DNA of 27,353 bases from Patescibacteria group bacterium (GCA_023474185.1 JAMCXR010000006.1:1-27353); one strand, 5' to 3'. Shown: positions 1 to 9,336, numbered from the stretch's first letter. Program-made: numbers and translations. The notes: generated by a model not told the origin, from the sequence alone.

Positions 1-135
1 ATCCCTTGATTCTGCAAGGAGCTGGGCGGGATTCAATACTACGACGACTACGGCGGCGAGGATTCCTATGACGGCTATGCTTATGAGGAGTTCGATGAGG
101 GTGAAGGAATCCTTGGAGGTTGTTGGGGAAGCCAT
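1..135 (-). CDS. type IV pilin/pseudopilin, N-terminal fragment cut by window edge
   Basis: The reverse strand reads ATG at 133-135 and stays open for 45 codons to the window edge, so only the N-terminus is present. It begins MASPTTSKDS followed by FTLIELLISIAVIGILAA, the class III prepilin signature: a short charged leader, then a hydrophobic helix with Glu at mature position +5. Prepilin peptidase would cut before Phe11 and an N-methyltransferase would modify it. The residue before the cut is Ser, not the usual Gly. NPAQLLAESRD follows the helix, as in many GspG-like pilins. No Shine-Dalgarno precedes the ATG; an extended -10 element lies 9 nt upstream. The gene is separated from gatA by a terminator and is read away from it, so it is probably the first gene of another pilin unit. 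Product class is well supported; which pilin it is cannot be told. Confidence 0.85.
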   Translation of the reverse strand, partial: MASPTTSKDSFTLIELLISIAVIGILAAVVVVVLNPAQLLAESRD

Positions 136-368
136 GATATATGGATATTAGCAGAATACGTTGGGGGGAGGAATATATAAGGCTATTCCGACGAACGGTG
201 GGATAGGTGGAGGTTCAGGGGGGACGCTTGGAATATCCGAGATTGATGAGGGGGTTAAAAAATCAAGACCAGTGCTTCAAGTTATCCACTTTGCGCGACT
301 TGCTTTGCCTAAGTCGTATTGGTATCATAATAAGCAGTTCTTCGCGAGTAATTTTGTTTGGCGGAGAT
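136..368. other. intergenic spacer without a recognisable gene
   Basis: These 233 bases separate the edge pilin from the terminator downstream of gatA. Two short plus-strand reading frames (161-370, TTG start, and 207-392) have no ribosome binding site, no family resemblance and run into the terminator hairpin, so I do not call them. A short minus-strand stretch could encode a proline-rich peptide ending near 155, but it has no start codon. Apart from the extended -10 element next to the pilin, I see no structured element here. Confidence 0.6.
145..153 (-). promoter_or_regulatory. extended -10 promoter candidate for the edge pilin gene
   Basis: The minus strand reads TGCTAATAT, that is TGn followed by the hexamer TAATAT, ending 9 nt before the pilin ATG at 135. 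No convincing -35 hexamer is seen at 16-18 nt. The identical nonamer occurs before gatC. If it is used, transcription would start within a few bases of the start codon, giving an almost leaderless mRNA. Confidence 0.4.
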
Positions 369-413
369 AAACAAAAAGAAAAGCCATTGTGAGGATGGCT
401 TTTCTTTTTGTTT
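369..413 (-). terminator. rho-independent terminator after gatA (structurally bidirectional)
   Basis: A perfect 19-bp inverted repeat (369-387 and 395-413) encloses a 7-nt loop. The arms end in A-rich and T-rich tracts, so the RNA from either strand has a GC core followed by U-rich sequence. It lies 22 nt beyond the gatA stop codon, so on the minus strand it ends the gatCA transcript. On the plus strand there is no gene to terminate, but the hairpin could block antisense transcription into gatA. Confidence 0.85.
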
Positions 414-435
414 ATGCACGGAAGTACACATCCAA

Positions 436-1875
436 TCAGAGTCTTTCGTACAGGCGACCGACGTCCAGAACGTCCTTTTCCCTCCAGTTTTTTCCCATTA
501 ATTGAAATCCTATCGGCAGTTTTCCCTCACGGCCGCGAACCGGTATGGAAACAGCCGGTATCCCCGCCAAATTGGCCGGAATTGTGAAAATATCTGAAAG
601 ATACATAGCCAACGGGTTGGCGGTTTTTTCTCCAACCTTAAACGCCGGGGTTGGGGAAACCGGAGCGAAAATGACATCGACTTCCTGAAAAGTCTGTTCC
701 AAATCGCGCTTGATCAGCTTGCGCACTTTTTGGGCCTTAAGGTAATAAGCGTCGTAATATCCGGCTGATAAAACAAAAGTTCCTAGCAAAATCCTTCTTT
801 TGGCTTCTTCTCCGAATCCTTGGCTGCGATTTTGAAAATACAGGTCGGATAATTTATGTTTTTCTCCCTCCGACGGCGGCGAATAACGCAAGCCATCGTA
901 ACGAGCCAGATTAGTGCTTACTTCGGCCGGCATTATAATGTAGTAAACGGCCAGCGCATATTTGGTGTAAGGCAGCGAAATCTTTTTGAATTTTATTTTG
1001 AGCGATTTTAAGTCGTCCATCGCCCGTTCCATTTCTTTTCCGACTTCTTGGTCCAAACCGTCGCCGAAATACTCGTCCGGCACGCCAATGGTCAGCCCTC
1101 TAACTTTCTCCAAGACAGGATCGTCGGCCACGTCTGCATAATCGACGCCGACGCTGGTTGAATCCTTGGCGTCTTTGCTGGCTATCGCTTTGAATAAAAT
1201 GGCGGCGTCCTCGGCCGTTTTGGCCAGAGGGCCGATTTGGTCAAGAGAAGAAGCCATAGCAGTCAAGCCGAAGCGCGAAACCGCTCCGTAAGTAGGTTTC
1301 AAGCCGACGATTCCGCAAAACGAGGCCGGCTCGCGAATGGAACCGCCGGTGTCGGAACCGAGAGCGGCAACGGCCATCTGGCCGGCAACGGCCGCAGCCG
1401 AACCGCCGGACGATCCGCCGGCCACCCGATTCAAATCGTGTGGATTGCGGGTGACGCCGTAAGCCGAGTTTTCGGTAGACGATCCCATTGCAAACTCATC
1501 CAAATTGGTCTTGCCGATCAAAACAGCGTTTTGGTCCCGCAGTCTGCTTACAACTTCCGCATCGTAGGACGCGCGGTAATTTTCCAAAATCTTAGAGGCG
1601 GAAGTGGCCGGCAAACCCTTAACAAGTATGTTGTCTTTAACGGCCAGCGGCACCCCGGCTAAATCGTCGAGGTTTTCCCCTCCGGCCAATTTGGCGTCAA
1701 CCGCCGCGGCAGTCGCCAAAGCTCGATCCTTGTTCAAACTTAGGTAGGCGTTCAGTTCCCCGTTTTTGGCTTCAATAACGTCGAAAACGGCCGCAGTCAA
1801 TTCAAAGGCCGAAAATTTTTTGTCCAGCAGACCTTCTTTTATTTTTTTGATGCTTAAATTTCTCAGGTCCACCAT
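436..1875 (-). CDS. gatA: Asp-tRNA(Asn)/Glu-tRNA(Gln) amidotransferase subunit A
   Basis: GatA is the amidase subunit of GatCAB: it frees ammonia from glutamine for conversion of Glu-tRNA(Gln) or Asp-tRNA(Asn) to the amidated form in the cytoplasm. At 479 aa it is full length. The amidase signature is intact: Lys80 in AVKDNIL, Ser155 in GGSSGGS and Ser179 in DTGGSI correspond to the Lys-cisSer-Ser triad. The loop after the nucleophile reads IREPASFCG where I would expect Gln (IRQPA) from most homologues, a small oddity. The ATG directly follows the gatC stop codon (TAAATG), so the two genes are one translational unit. gatB is not nearby; downstream is a strong terminator, so GatB must be encoded elsewhere. 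Confidence 0.97.
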   Translation of the reverse strand: MVDLRNLSIKKIKEGLLDKKFSAFELTAAVFDVIEAKNGELNAYLSLNKDRALATAAAVDAKLAGGENLDDLAGVPLAVKDNILVKGLPATSASKILENYRASYDAEVVSRLRDQNAVLIGKTNLDEFAMGSSTENSAYGVTRNPHDLNRVAGGSSGGSAAAVAGQMAVAALGSDTGGSIREPASFCGIVGLKPTYGAVSRFGLTAMASSLDQIGPLAKTAEDAAILFKAIASKDAKDSTSVGVDYADVADDPVLEKVRGLTIGVPDEYFGDGLDQEVGKEMERAMDDLKSLKIKFKKISLPYTKYALAVYYIIMPAEVSTNLARYDGLRYSPPSEGEKHKLSDLYFQNRSQGFGEEAKRRILLGTFVLSAGYYDAYYLKAQKVRKLIKRDLEQTFQEVDVIFAPVSPTPAFKVGEKTANPLAMYLSDIFTIPANLAGIPAVSIPVRGREGKLPIGFQLMGKNWREKDVLDVGRLYERL

Positions 1876-2157
1876 TTATTCAAAAACCGGAGGTATTTGC
1901 ATCCAGTCGTTCTTCCCAGAAATAAAATTTTCGTTTCCCAATCCGCGATAAGGCCACTCCCCTCTATCCGCTCGGAAAACATTGGTCGCGCCGCCCCCAC
2001 TCAACAAAGGCTCGGTGGAATCGGTATTCACCTCATTGAGCACAGAAAAGTGCTCGAGGATTTCCTCAAGGTCTTTCAGCAGCTTATCTTCTTCCCCTTT
2101 CAGGGAAACCCGCGACAAGGACGAAAGTTTAGCAATATCTTTCTTGGTAAGCCTCAT
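1876..2157 (-). CDS. gatC: Asp-tRNA(Asn)/Glu-tRNA(Gln) amidotransferase subunit C
   Basis: GatC is the small belt-like subunit that wraps around GatA and stabilises the GatCAB complex. The 93-aa product starts MRLTKKDIAKLSSLSRVSL, matching the helical N-terminus of the family, and ends with the extended C-terminal strand (DWMQIPPVFE), where homologues have a V-P-x-V-hydrophobic ending. Length fits the family (about 90-100 aa). It is the first gene of the gatCA pair. No Shine-Dalgarno is visible before the ATG; instead an extended -10 element sits 8 nt upstream, so the transcript may be leaderless or nearly so. Confidence 0.93.
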   Translation of the reverse strand: MRLTKKDIAKLSSLSRVSLKGEEDKLLKDLEEILEHFSVLNEVNTDSTEPLLSGGGATNVFRADRGEWPYRGLGNENFISGKNDWMQIPPVFE

Positions 2158-2165
2158 TGTTTTTT

Positions 2166-2174
2166 ATATTAGCA
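2166..2174 (-). promoter_or_regulatory. extended -10 promoter candidate for gatCA
   Basis: The minus strand reads TGCTAATAT, then eight bases (A-rich), then the gatC ATG. It is identical to the element before the edge pilin. The -35 position would fall in the T-tract and stem of the preceding terminator and does not resemble TTGACA, so recognition would depend on the TG extension. The predicted transcript start is at or within about two bases of the ATG. Confidence 0.4.
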
Positions 2175-2182
2175 CAATTAAG

Positions 2183-2218
2183 AAAAAAAGCGCGGCTTTC
2201 CCTTTTAGAGAAAGCCGC
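2183..2218 (-). terminator. rho-independent terminator after the 183-aa hypothetical gene
   Basis: On the minus strand a 9-bp GC-rich stem, GCGGCTTTC with GAAAGCCGC (2210-2218 and 2192-2200), and a 9-nt loop are followed by GC and seven T residues (2183-2189). It lies about 55 nt after the stop codon of the gene at 2273-2824 and immediately before the gatC promoter candidate, so it insulates the two units. Confidence 0.85.
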
Positions 2219-2272
2219 TTAGGTTGCCTGGTCGCCTTTGCCGGGTTGCTGATCCGTCACCCCACTAGAGCC

Positions 2273-2824
2273 TCACCTGCCCTTTCGGTCGCCACGGGAC
2301 ACGCGCGATAGGCGCGAGGTGCCGGAAGAGAACGCCGGCGGCTTATAGCCGATCGGAGGAATCAGCCGGAAGATAACGTTCTCCATGAGATCGCTGCGGA
2401 ACGCATTCATGAAGTTCTCGTCGTCCAAAAGCCCGGCGAGCGCAATGTTCGCGGTGTTGATCACGGCCTCCATTTCCGAGTCCGACGGAGCAATGCCAAC
2501 GTGCTTCTTTGTCCAGTATATAACGAGCGCCACGACGTGTTCAAAGAAGAGTCCGACATCAATGCCTTCGGGCGCGATTTGCCGTTGCACCAACTTGTGG
2601 GCCAACAGTGGCTTTAGACCTTCCCAGCGGGCGCGGAACTCCTCGGAATTCTGGATAGAAAGCAGTGTCCCGGTCAGCCGATGGTCAAGCCTTTCCATCC
2701 AGTACTGAAGCAGCTTTCCCTGGACGTCCTCTTCCATCCTTTCCACCTCTCTTTTTTTAGGGAGGGTCGGCGGTCCGTCCCTGGCAACCCCAACTAGATG
2801 TAGAGGATCCGGTGCGAGGGCCAT
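2273..2824 (-). CDS. hypothetical protein, single-gene transcription unit
   Basis: I do not recognise this 183-aa protein. It is mostly predicted helical, with a central hydrophobic stretch near residues 90-105 (FFEHVVALVIYW) that could be buried helix, and a basic Ser/Arg-rich tail (SRVSRGDRKGR). There is no signal peptide, metal motif or nucleotide motif. The ATG at 2824 has an excellent Shine-Dalgarno, AGGAGGTGC, six bases upstream. A second in-frame ATG at 2737 (Met30) also has a strong one, GAGAGGTGG, five bases upstream, so a 154-aa form may be the real or an additional product; residues 1-29 are Pro-rich and look unstructured. The gene has its own promoter candidate (2860-2888) and terminator (2183-2218), and is bounded upstream by another terminator. 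That monocistronic, strongly initiated design is unlike the leader-poor genes around it. Confidence 0.75.
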   Translation of the reverse strand: MALAPDPLHLVGVARDGPPTLPKKREVERMEEDVQGKLLQYWMERLDHRLTGTLLSIQNSEEFRARWEGLKPLLAHKLVQRQIAPEGIDVGLFFEHVVALVIYWTKKHVGIAPSDSEMEAVINTANIALAGLLDDENFMNAFRSDLMENVIFRLIPPIGYKPPAFSSGTSRLSRVSRGDRKGR

Positions 2825-2859
2825 TTTTTAGCACCTCCTTTTTTATCAGAACTACTTTA

Positions 2860-2888
2860 AGCCTAGTCGAAAGAATCGTCTTTTTCAA
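2860..2888 (-). promoter_or_regulatory. sigma70-type promoter candidate for the 183-aa gene
   Basis: On the minus strand a -35 like TTGAAA (2883-2888) is followed after 17 bases by TAGGCT (2860-2865). The -35 matches four or five of six consensus positions; the -10 is weak. It lies just downstream of the terminator of the previous gene, and would give a leader of about 25-30 nt carrying the AGGAGG ribosome binding site. Confidence 0.4.
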
Positions 2889-2892
2889 GAGA

Positions 2893-2919
2893 TAAAAAAT
2901 GGGACCCCGCAGGGTCCCA
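2893..2919 (-). terminator. rho-independent terminator after the 3D-domain gene
   Basis: A perfect 8-bp stem, TGGGACCC with GGGTCCCA (2900-2907 and 2912-2919), has a 4-nt loop. On the minus strand it is followed by TTTTTTA (2893-2899). It begins 14 nt beyond the stop codon of the gene at 2933-3433. Confidence 0.88.
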
Positions 2920-2932
2920 GGAAGGCCGATTG

Positions 2933-3433
2933 CTACCGTAACAGCTGAATTTTGACGGTTCTCACTCCCCAGTTTAAAGCATCCTGGACGTTCGGGAACC
3001 AAATATCGATGCGGTGCCCTTTAATCAGGCCCCCGGTGTCCTCCGCCCGGAAGACAACCCCCGGAAAGTCGGGAATCATCAAGCGGGCACCCAAAGGAAT
3101 GACGCGGGGATCCACCGCCACTACTCCCCAACGCGGAGTAATGCCGGTATAAGTGACGGAGTTCGGCCCGGAAGAATATCCTGTAGCCATAACCGTAATG
3201 GTTGCGGACACGGGATATTCTAGGCGATGCGTTTGCCTCTCGAGGAGTGCGGCGAGTTTCGGCTGGTGCGCAACGAATTCGCGCACTTCGTTTTGTCGGT
3301 CTGTTTCCTGTTGGGTGGCAATTACCGGCCTTCGTTCGCTTCCGATTGTGGGAGCAGCTAATTTTCCGGAAGAAGCCAAAAGCAGCGATGCGACGATCGG
3401 CAGGAGCAAAATCATCCGACGAATCAATTTCAA
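2933..3433 (-). CDS. secreted 3D-domain protein (putative cell-wall-acting enzyme)
   Basis: This 166-aa protein has an N-terminal signal sequence (basic MKLIRRM, then a hydrophobic run ending near residue 21) and a C-terminal 3D domain from about residue 79. The three signature aspartates are visible: Asp108 in VAVDPRVIPLG, Asp132 in AEDTGG and Asp143 in RIDIWF. The 3D domain is a double-psi beta-barrel relative of MltA and YabE/YocH-type proteins, so action on peptidoglycan outside the membrane is likely, although activity is not shown. Residues 35-75 are charged and may be a helical linker. The start is TTG at 3431-3433, chosen because a strong Shine-Dalgarno (AGGGAGGGG, 3439-3447) lies five bases upstream; Met7 would shorten the signal. 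A promoter candidate (3481-3509) and terminator (2893-2919) make it a separate unit. Confidence 0.88.
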   Translation of the reverse strand: MKLIRRMILLLPIVASLLLASSGKLAAPTIGSERRPVIATQQETDRQNEVREFVAHQPKLAALLERQTHRLEYPVSATITVMATGYSSGPNSVTYTGITPRWGVVAVDPRVIPLGARLMIPDFPGVVFRAEDTGGLIKGHRIDIWFPNVQDALNWGVRTVKIQLLR

Positions 3434-3480
3434 CTCGTCCCCTCCCTGGCTCTTGTTTTAGGCTCTGAGGTACTGGTTGC

Positions 3481-3509
3481 CTTTTAACAAAAAACATCTC
3501 TTCCGTCAA
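3481..3509 (-). promoter_or_regulatory. sigma70-type promoter for the 3D-domain gene
   Basis: On the minus strand TTGACG (3504-3509, five of six consensus) is followed after exactly 17 bases by TAAAAG (3481-3486, four of six). It lies in the 104-nt gap between the ligA stop and the TTG start, and predicts a leader of about 40 nt. I see no terminator between ligA and this gene, so read-through from ligA is also possible. Confidence 0.6.
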
Positions 3510-3537
3510 GGCCACGCGGGGGATTGTTCTGTTAAGA

Positions 3538-6043
<2,506 letters not shown>

Positions 6044-6047
<4 letters not shown>

Positions 6048-6664
6048 TGCAAATAATAATACAATCTTTGGCTGATCGTCGTCTCCAAATTAAATTTGGA
6101 TATGAATCCGAAAGGCTCGTTGCTGGGATTGCTGCCGGAAACCGCGACGGTTATTCGCGGCGAAAAGACTTGCCCGCCGGCCGTCGACGGGCACTGGTTG
6201 CTGACGATAAATTGCAGGTTGGAGATATTCGTTCCAGCCGGCGTCATTGGCAGCGGCTGGGAACCGGTAATTGTCTGCATTATTTGATTGTTGCCGGTAG
6301 CTGAATTTTTTTCCAGATTATAACTTACCGTCGTATCGGTTCCGAAACCGTTAACGTAAGTGAAAGTGATGGAAGGATAAGAAATCATGCATTGAGGCGT
6401 TAAAGTCGTCAAGAGAACTCCGCCGTCCGAGGACTGAGGAACAGTGAAACTGCTGGCCGTTCTCATTTCCCTGGAGATTTCCTCCATTGCCAATGAAACA
6501 CTGCTCACGGTCGAACCGGTTCCCGCCACCCCTCGTTCCGTTTGAATGGAACGGATGAAAAGCCCCATCACGGCCACAATGACGATGACAAAGACCGTCA
6601 TAGCCACCACCATCTCGGCCAAAGTGAACCCGTCATTTCCCCGCTCAAAAGAAAAATTTATCAT
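6044..6664 (-). CDS. PilW/GspJ-like minor prepilin
   Basis: A prepilin with leader ending ERGNDG, cut before FTLAEMVVAMTVFVIVIVAV, with Glu at mature +5. The mature domain (about 190 aa) is rich in Ser/Thr and short beta segments, as in GspJ/PilW minor pilins that form the fibre tip. Three in-frame ATGs are possible: 6685 (ATGA overlap with the upstream stop), 6673 and 6664. I chose 6664 because it gives a typical 12-residue leader and has AAAGGG nine bases upstream; 6685 would give a 33-residue longer-leader form in which GGAG abuts the ATG, and the true start remains open. A still longer frame to 6754 overlaps the upstream gene and is not supported. The stop overlaps the next pilin (ATGA). 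Confidence 0.85.
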
Positions 6665-6681
6665 TGCTTTCATCCCTTTAA

Positions 6682-7245
6682 TCATCTCCAGTTTAGAAAA
6701 TCGGTGGCGACGCTTATTTCCTCCATTCCACCGCCAATTGACGCGCTGGGCCACAAAACCACGGAAATCGCCCTGATTTGATAGTCGCTATTGTTAACGT
6801 TTTCTAAAAATACGTATCTCTTAAAGGATGTCGGCATGCCGGCGGAATTATAATCATAAGTTCCCAAAGAATTATCAAAATACAAGGTTTGCAGAGCCGG
6901 GCTGTCGTAAGCGGTCCGCGGCGTGCTGGTGTCCACTGTGATTCTCGTTCCCAAGGAAGTGCTCGAATAACTAATCTCATAGATGCCCGGAATGGTTATA
7001 CCGTAATTCCAGGATTGTCTATTGATGACATTGCTGTCGATGATATTTTTGGTAACCTCCAACCCTTCGGCCGCCAGGTTGGCCGCTATAAATTGATTAC
7101 TGACCGTTCTTCCCTCGTGGACGGCGCGGGCAATGAGGCCGATGATGCCAACAACAGCGATGGTAAAAATACCGATACCGACGATGGCTTCGATTAAAAG
7201 CTGTCCCTCGCGAATATTTTCGGGAAATAAAAATTTTTTACGCAT
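6682..7245 (-). CDS. PilV/GspI-like minor prepilin
   Basis: This 187-aa protein has a leader ending NIREG and a mature N-terminus QLLIEAIVGIGIFTIAVVGI, with Glu at +5 and the LLIEA pattern typical of PilV/GspI minor pilins (mature residue 1 is Gln rather than Phe). The C-terminal domain is hydrophilic with Tyr- and Ser-rich strands (ISYSSTSLGTRITVD). It should form part of the pilus-tip complex with the GspH-, GspJ- and PilX-like neighbours. Its ATG lies eight bases inside the end of the upstream gene, and its TGA overlaps the next gene's possible ATG, so this row of pilins is translated as a chain. Confidence 0.87.
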   Translation of the reverse strand: MRKKFLFPENIREGQLLIEAIVGIGIFTIAVVGIIGLIARAVHEGRTVSNQFIAANLAAEGLEVTKNIIDSNVINRQSWNYGITIPGIYEISYSSTSLGTRITVDTSTPRTAYDSPALQTLYFDNSLGTYDYNSAGMPTSFKRYVFLENVNNSDYQIRAISVVLWPSASIGGGMEEISVATDFLNWR

Positions 7246-7846
7246 TTTTCTGCATTACCAAATCAATCATTCCGGCGGCGTTGACGTTCACTCCCCTGGT
7301 TTCGTTGCTGCCGTCGGTCGCCGAGATATTGACCGTAATTTGAAGAGTGCTGGTGACGCCATTAATGTAAACCGCCGGATCCGGCGGCAGGAAAAAAACA
7401 TCGTCGCTGCGGGTGAAGGCCAGCGGACCGTTTAACTGCATTGAGTTCAGCGTTCCGGAAAACTGAGTAACCGCGGCGCTGCCGCTGTTAAAGACCGTGG
7501 TCCCGCAGGCGTAGTAAATGAAAGCCGACGAAGGCGGGCTGATATGCACCCCGTAACCGCAAGATTTGGTGGCGGGATTGCTGACGCCGCTGACCACGCT
7601 GTTAACTGCCAAGGACCTGGCCCTAATGAGCAAAATTTTTAACTGTTCCTGACTGGTGGATAAAAGAAACTCTCGCCTCGTGGACGGCGCGGAAACCGAA
7701 GCAATGCTCAACATTATCCCGAGGATGGATATAACCACCAACAGTTCGAGCAGAGTGAATCCCCCCCTGTCCCGGCGAGCTTTGTTTAAAAAGTGGCTGA
7801 CTAAAAAATTTTTAAATTTGCACCCCGAAAAGCCTGAAGTAGCCAT
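7238..7846 (-). CDS. GspH/FimT-like minor prepilin
   Basis: A 202-aa prepilin. The leader is unusually long (29 residues, ending KARRDRGG), then FTLLELLVVISILGIMLSIA with Glu at +5. After the helix, residues RREFLLSTSQEQLKILLIRARSLAV-like helical sequence and a beta-rich, Gly/Ser-rich C-terminal domain fit GspH/FimT pseudopilins. The ATG at 7846 is the only usable start before the cleavage site; it lies 35 bases inside pilD and has no evident Shine-Dalgarno, so initiation probably depends on ribosomes arriving from pilD. Two Cys (SCGYG, YYACG) could form a disulfide. Confidence 0.87.
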   Translation of the reverse strand: MATSGFSGCKFKNFLVSHFLNKARRDRGGFTLLELLVVISILGIMLSIASVSAPSTRREFLLSTSQEQLKILLIRARSLAVNSVVSGVSNPATKSCGYGVHISPPSSAFIYYACGTTVFNSGSAAVTQFSGTLNSMQLNGPLAFTRSDDVFFLPPDPAVYINGVTSTLQITVNISATDGSNETRGVNVNAAGMIDLVMQKNA

Positions 7847-8771
7847 TAATAATATCGTAGCCGAAAAAGTAGACTAAGGTAATACCCAGGACTATGAAGG
7901 GCGCGAAGGGTAATTTGCTCTTCAGTTTTTCCTTGCCGATGGCTAGTAAAAAAAGGCTGATAATCGAGCCGACGATGAATGACAGGAGTATGGCCACCGC
8001 CGCATCGGGCCAGCCCATCAAAAGCCCGATGCCAAATGAAAACTTCACATCGCCGAAACCCATCGCCCGCCCGCGGCTGAAAAAATGGATAATCCCCAGA
8101 AAAACCACTACGGACCCTGCGCCAACCAGCGCGTTCAGCCAAACGTTGCCGGTGAATCCGAACAAGGTGGCGTAAGACTCCAGGAAAGATCCCTGGATGT
8201 GCCCCCCGCTGAAAGAAAACCCGCGCAGGAAATACTTTATGAGAATCGCGCCGATTCCCAAAATAGCCAGGAAAACGTTCAGTTCGTCCGGGATGATTTT
8301 CAATCGCAAATCAATCGTGGCAATGACGATTAAAGCCAAAAAAACAACAATCCACAGTCCGGCGAGCGCCGTATTACCAACCGCCACCAGGCGCAGGCTA
8401 TGATAAAAGGACTGACTGATGGCGGAGGATGTCGGAAACGGATGCAAAAGGTAGGTGATAACTCCGGGGTTGTTGCGCAAAGCAACCCAAGGCACGGCAA
8501 CGAAGACCAATCCGCTCAAGAATTCAACCAGCGGATATTGCCAAGTCAGCCTGGCGCGGCAAGTTCGGCACCTTCCTTTTTGGAAAGCGAAACTCAACAA
8601 AGGTATAAGTTCGTACCACTTCAACACGCGACGGCAGTGCGGGCAGCGCGAACGGCCGCCGACATTTTTCAAGATGTGCTTATCGGGTTCGTAGCGTAAA
8701 ATGACGACATTTAAAAAGCTGCCGATGCAAATCCCAAAAAGAAACAAAAAAATGTAAATCCAGCCTGGCAC
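7812..8771 (-). CDS. pilD: prepilin peptidase/N-methyltransferase
   Basis: PilD is the aspartic membrane peptidase that removes the leaders of the pilins encoded around it and methylates the new N-terminus. The 319-aa protein has an N-terminal segment with GSFLNVVILR, the zinc-binding four-Cys methyltransferase loop (Cys43, Cys46, Cys68, Cys71) and about seven or eight membrane helices. Both catalytic aspartates are present: Asp154 in TIDLRLKIIPD and Asp241 in GFGDVK. The start is GTG at 8771 with no Shine-Dalgarno; it follows the pilA stop by 10 bases and no better start precedes the essential first helix. It overlaps the GspH-like gene by 35 bases. Confidence 0.96.
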   Translation of the reverse strand: MPGWIYIFLFLFGICIGSFLNVVILRYEPDKHILKNVGGRSRCPHCRRVLKWYELIPLLSFAFQKGRCRTCRARLTWQYPLVEFLSGLVFVAVPWVALRNNPGVITYLLHPFPTSSAISQSFYHSLRLVAVGNTALAGLWIVVFLALIVIATIDLRLKIIPDELNVFLAILGIGAILIKYFLRGFSFSGGHIQGSFLESYATLFGFTGNVWLNALVGAGSVVVFLGIIHFFSRGRAMGFGDVKFSFGIGLLMGWPDAAVAILLSFIVGSIISLFLLAIGKEKLKSKLPFAPFIVLGITLVYFFGYDIINGYFRLFGVQI

Positions 8772-8781
8772 GTCGGGTTAA

Positions 8782-9288
8782 TTAACTATTTGGGGTTGTG
8801 CAATAAACGTACTTGCCGCTGCCGCCAACATTATTCCCGCACTGCAAAGTTCCTTGAGCGGCCGCGCATTTATCAGTAGTGTCGGTGTTTGCCGCGTTGC
8901 TATTCTCAAGTTGGGCGCCAACGACATAAGAAAGCGGTTGACTTAAATTGGTGTTGCCAGCACCGGAAAGAGGACTGTAGCAATACGGATAAGAAGACGG
9001 ATTAGCGGGTACCGGCATTTGAATGTTGGGCAGCGCTTTTTCTACGTCTTGAACCATCGTATCCCAATTAGCGTCCGGCGGATAATATCCTACTGCGTTA
9101 TAGTACAGCTCCAAATAGTTTTGCGTCGTCCTAATATCCGATATCCTTTTCGAATCCCTGGCGGTGGAGATAAATACGAAAGAGCGTATCACGAGCGTCG
9201 CCAAAATGCCGATGATGGCAATGACGATCATCATTTCAATTAAGGTGAAACCCTCCTTATCCCGCCTGTCTGAAAGATTGCGTTTCAT
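8782..9288 (-). CDS. pilA: type IV major pilin (PilA/GspG-like)
   Basis: The 168-aa prepilin has a 13-residue charged leader ending DKEG and mature start FTLIEMMIVIAIIGILATLV with Glu at +5. The helix continues into ARDSKRISDIRTTQNYLELYY and a YPP motif (GYYPPDANWD), a layout common to major pilins and GspG. The C-terminal domain has four Cys (YCYSP, DKCAA, LQCGN, VYCTT) that could pair. I call it the major pilin because it sits between pilC and pilD and has its own promoter candidate in a 61-nt gap after pilC, allowing higher expression than the rest. No Shine-Dalgarno precedes the ATG. Confidence 0.88.
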   Translation of the reverse strand: MKRNLSDRRDKEGFTLIEMMIVIAIIGILATLVIRSFVFISTARDSKRISDIRTTQNYLELYYNAVGYYPPDANWDTMVQDVEKALPNIQMPVPANPSSYPYCYSPLSGAGNTNLSQPLSYVVGAQLENSNAANTDTTDKCAAAQGTLQCGNNVGGSGKYVYCTTPNS

Positions 9289-9308
9289 TTAATGAAAATG
9301 TTGTTTTT

Positions 9309-9336
9309 ATTGTATAGCCAATACCAAATAAATCAA
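9309..9336 (-). promoter_or_regulatory. promoter candidate for pilA
   Basis: In the 61-nt gap after pilC the minus strand reads TTGATT (9331-9336), 16 bases, then TACAAT (9309-9314, five of six consensus). The expected leader is only about 13 nt and has no Shine-Dalgarno. This would give the pilin a separate, stronger transcript inside the pilus cluster. Confidence 0.5.

Noticed and set aside
161..392. Two short plus-strand frames in the spacer before gatA
   Set aside because: TTG or weak starts, no ribosome binding site, run into the terminator, no family pattern.
2221..2272. Riboswitch-like GC-rich sequence after the 183-aa gene
   Set aside because: It lies in the 3' region upstream of a plain terminator, and I cannot match it to a known aptamer.
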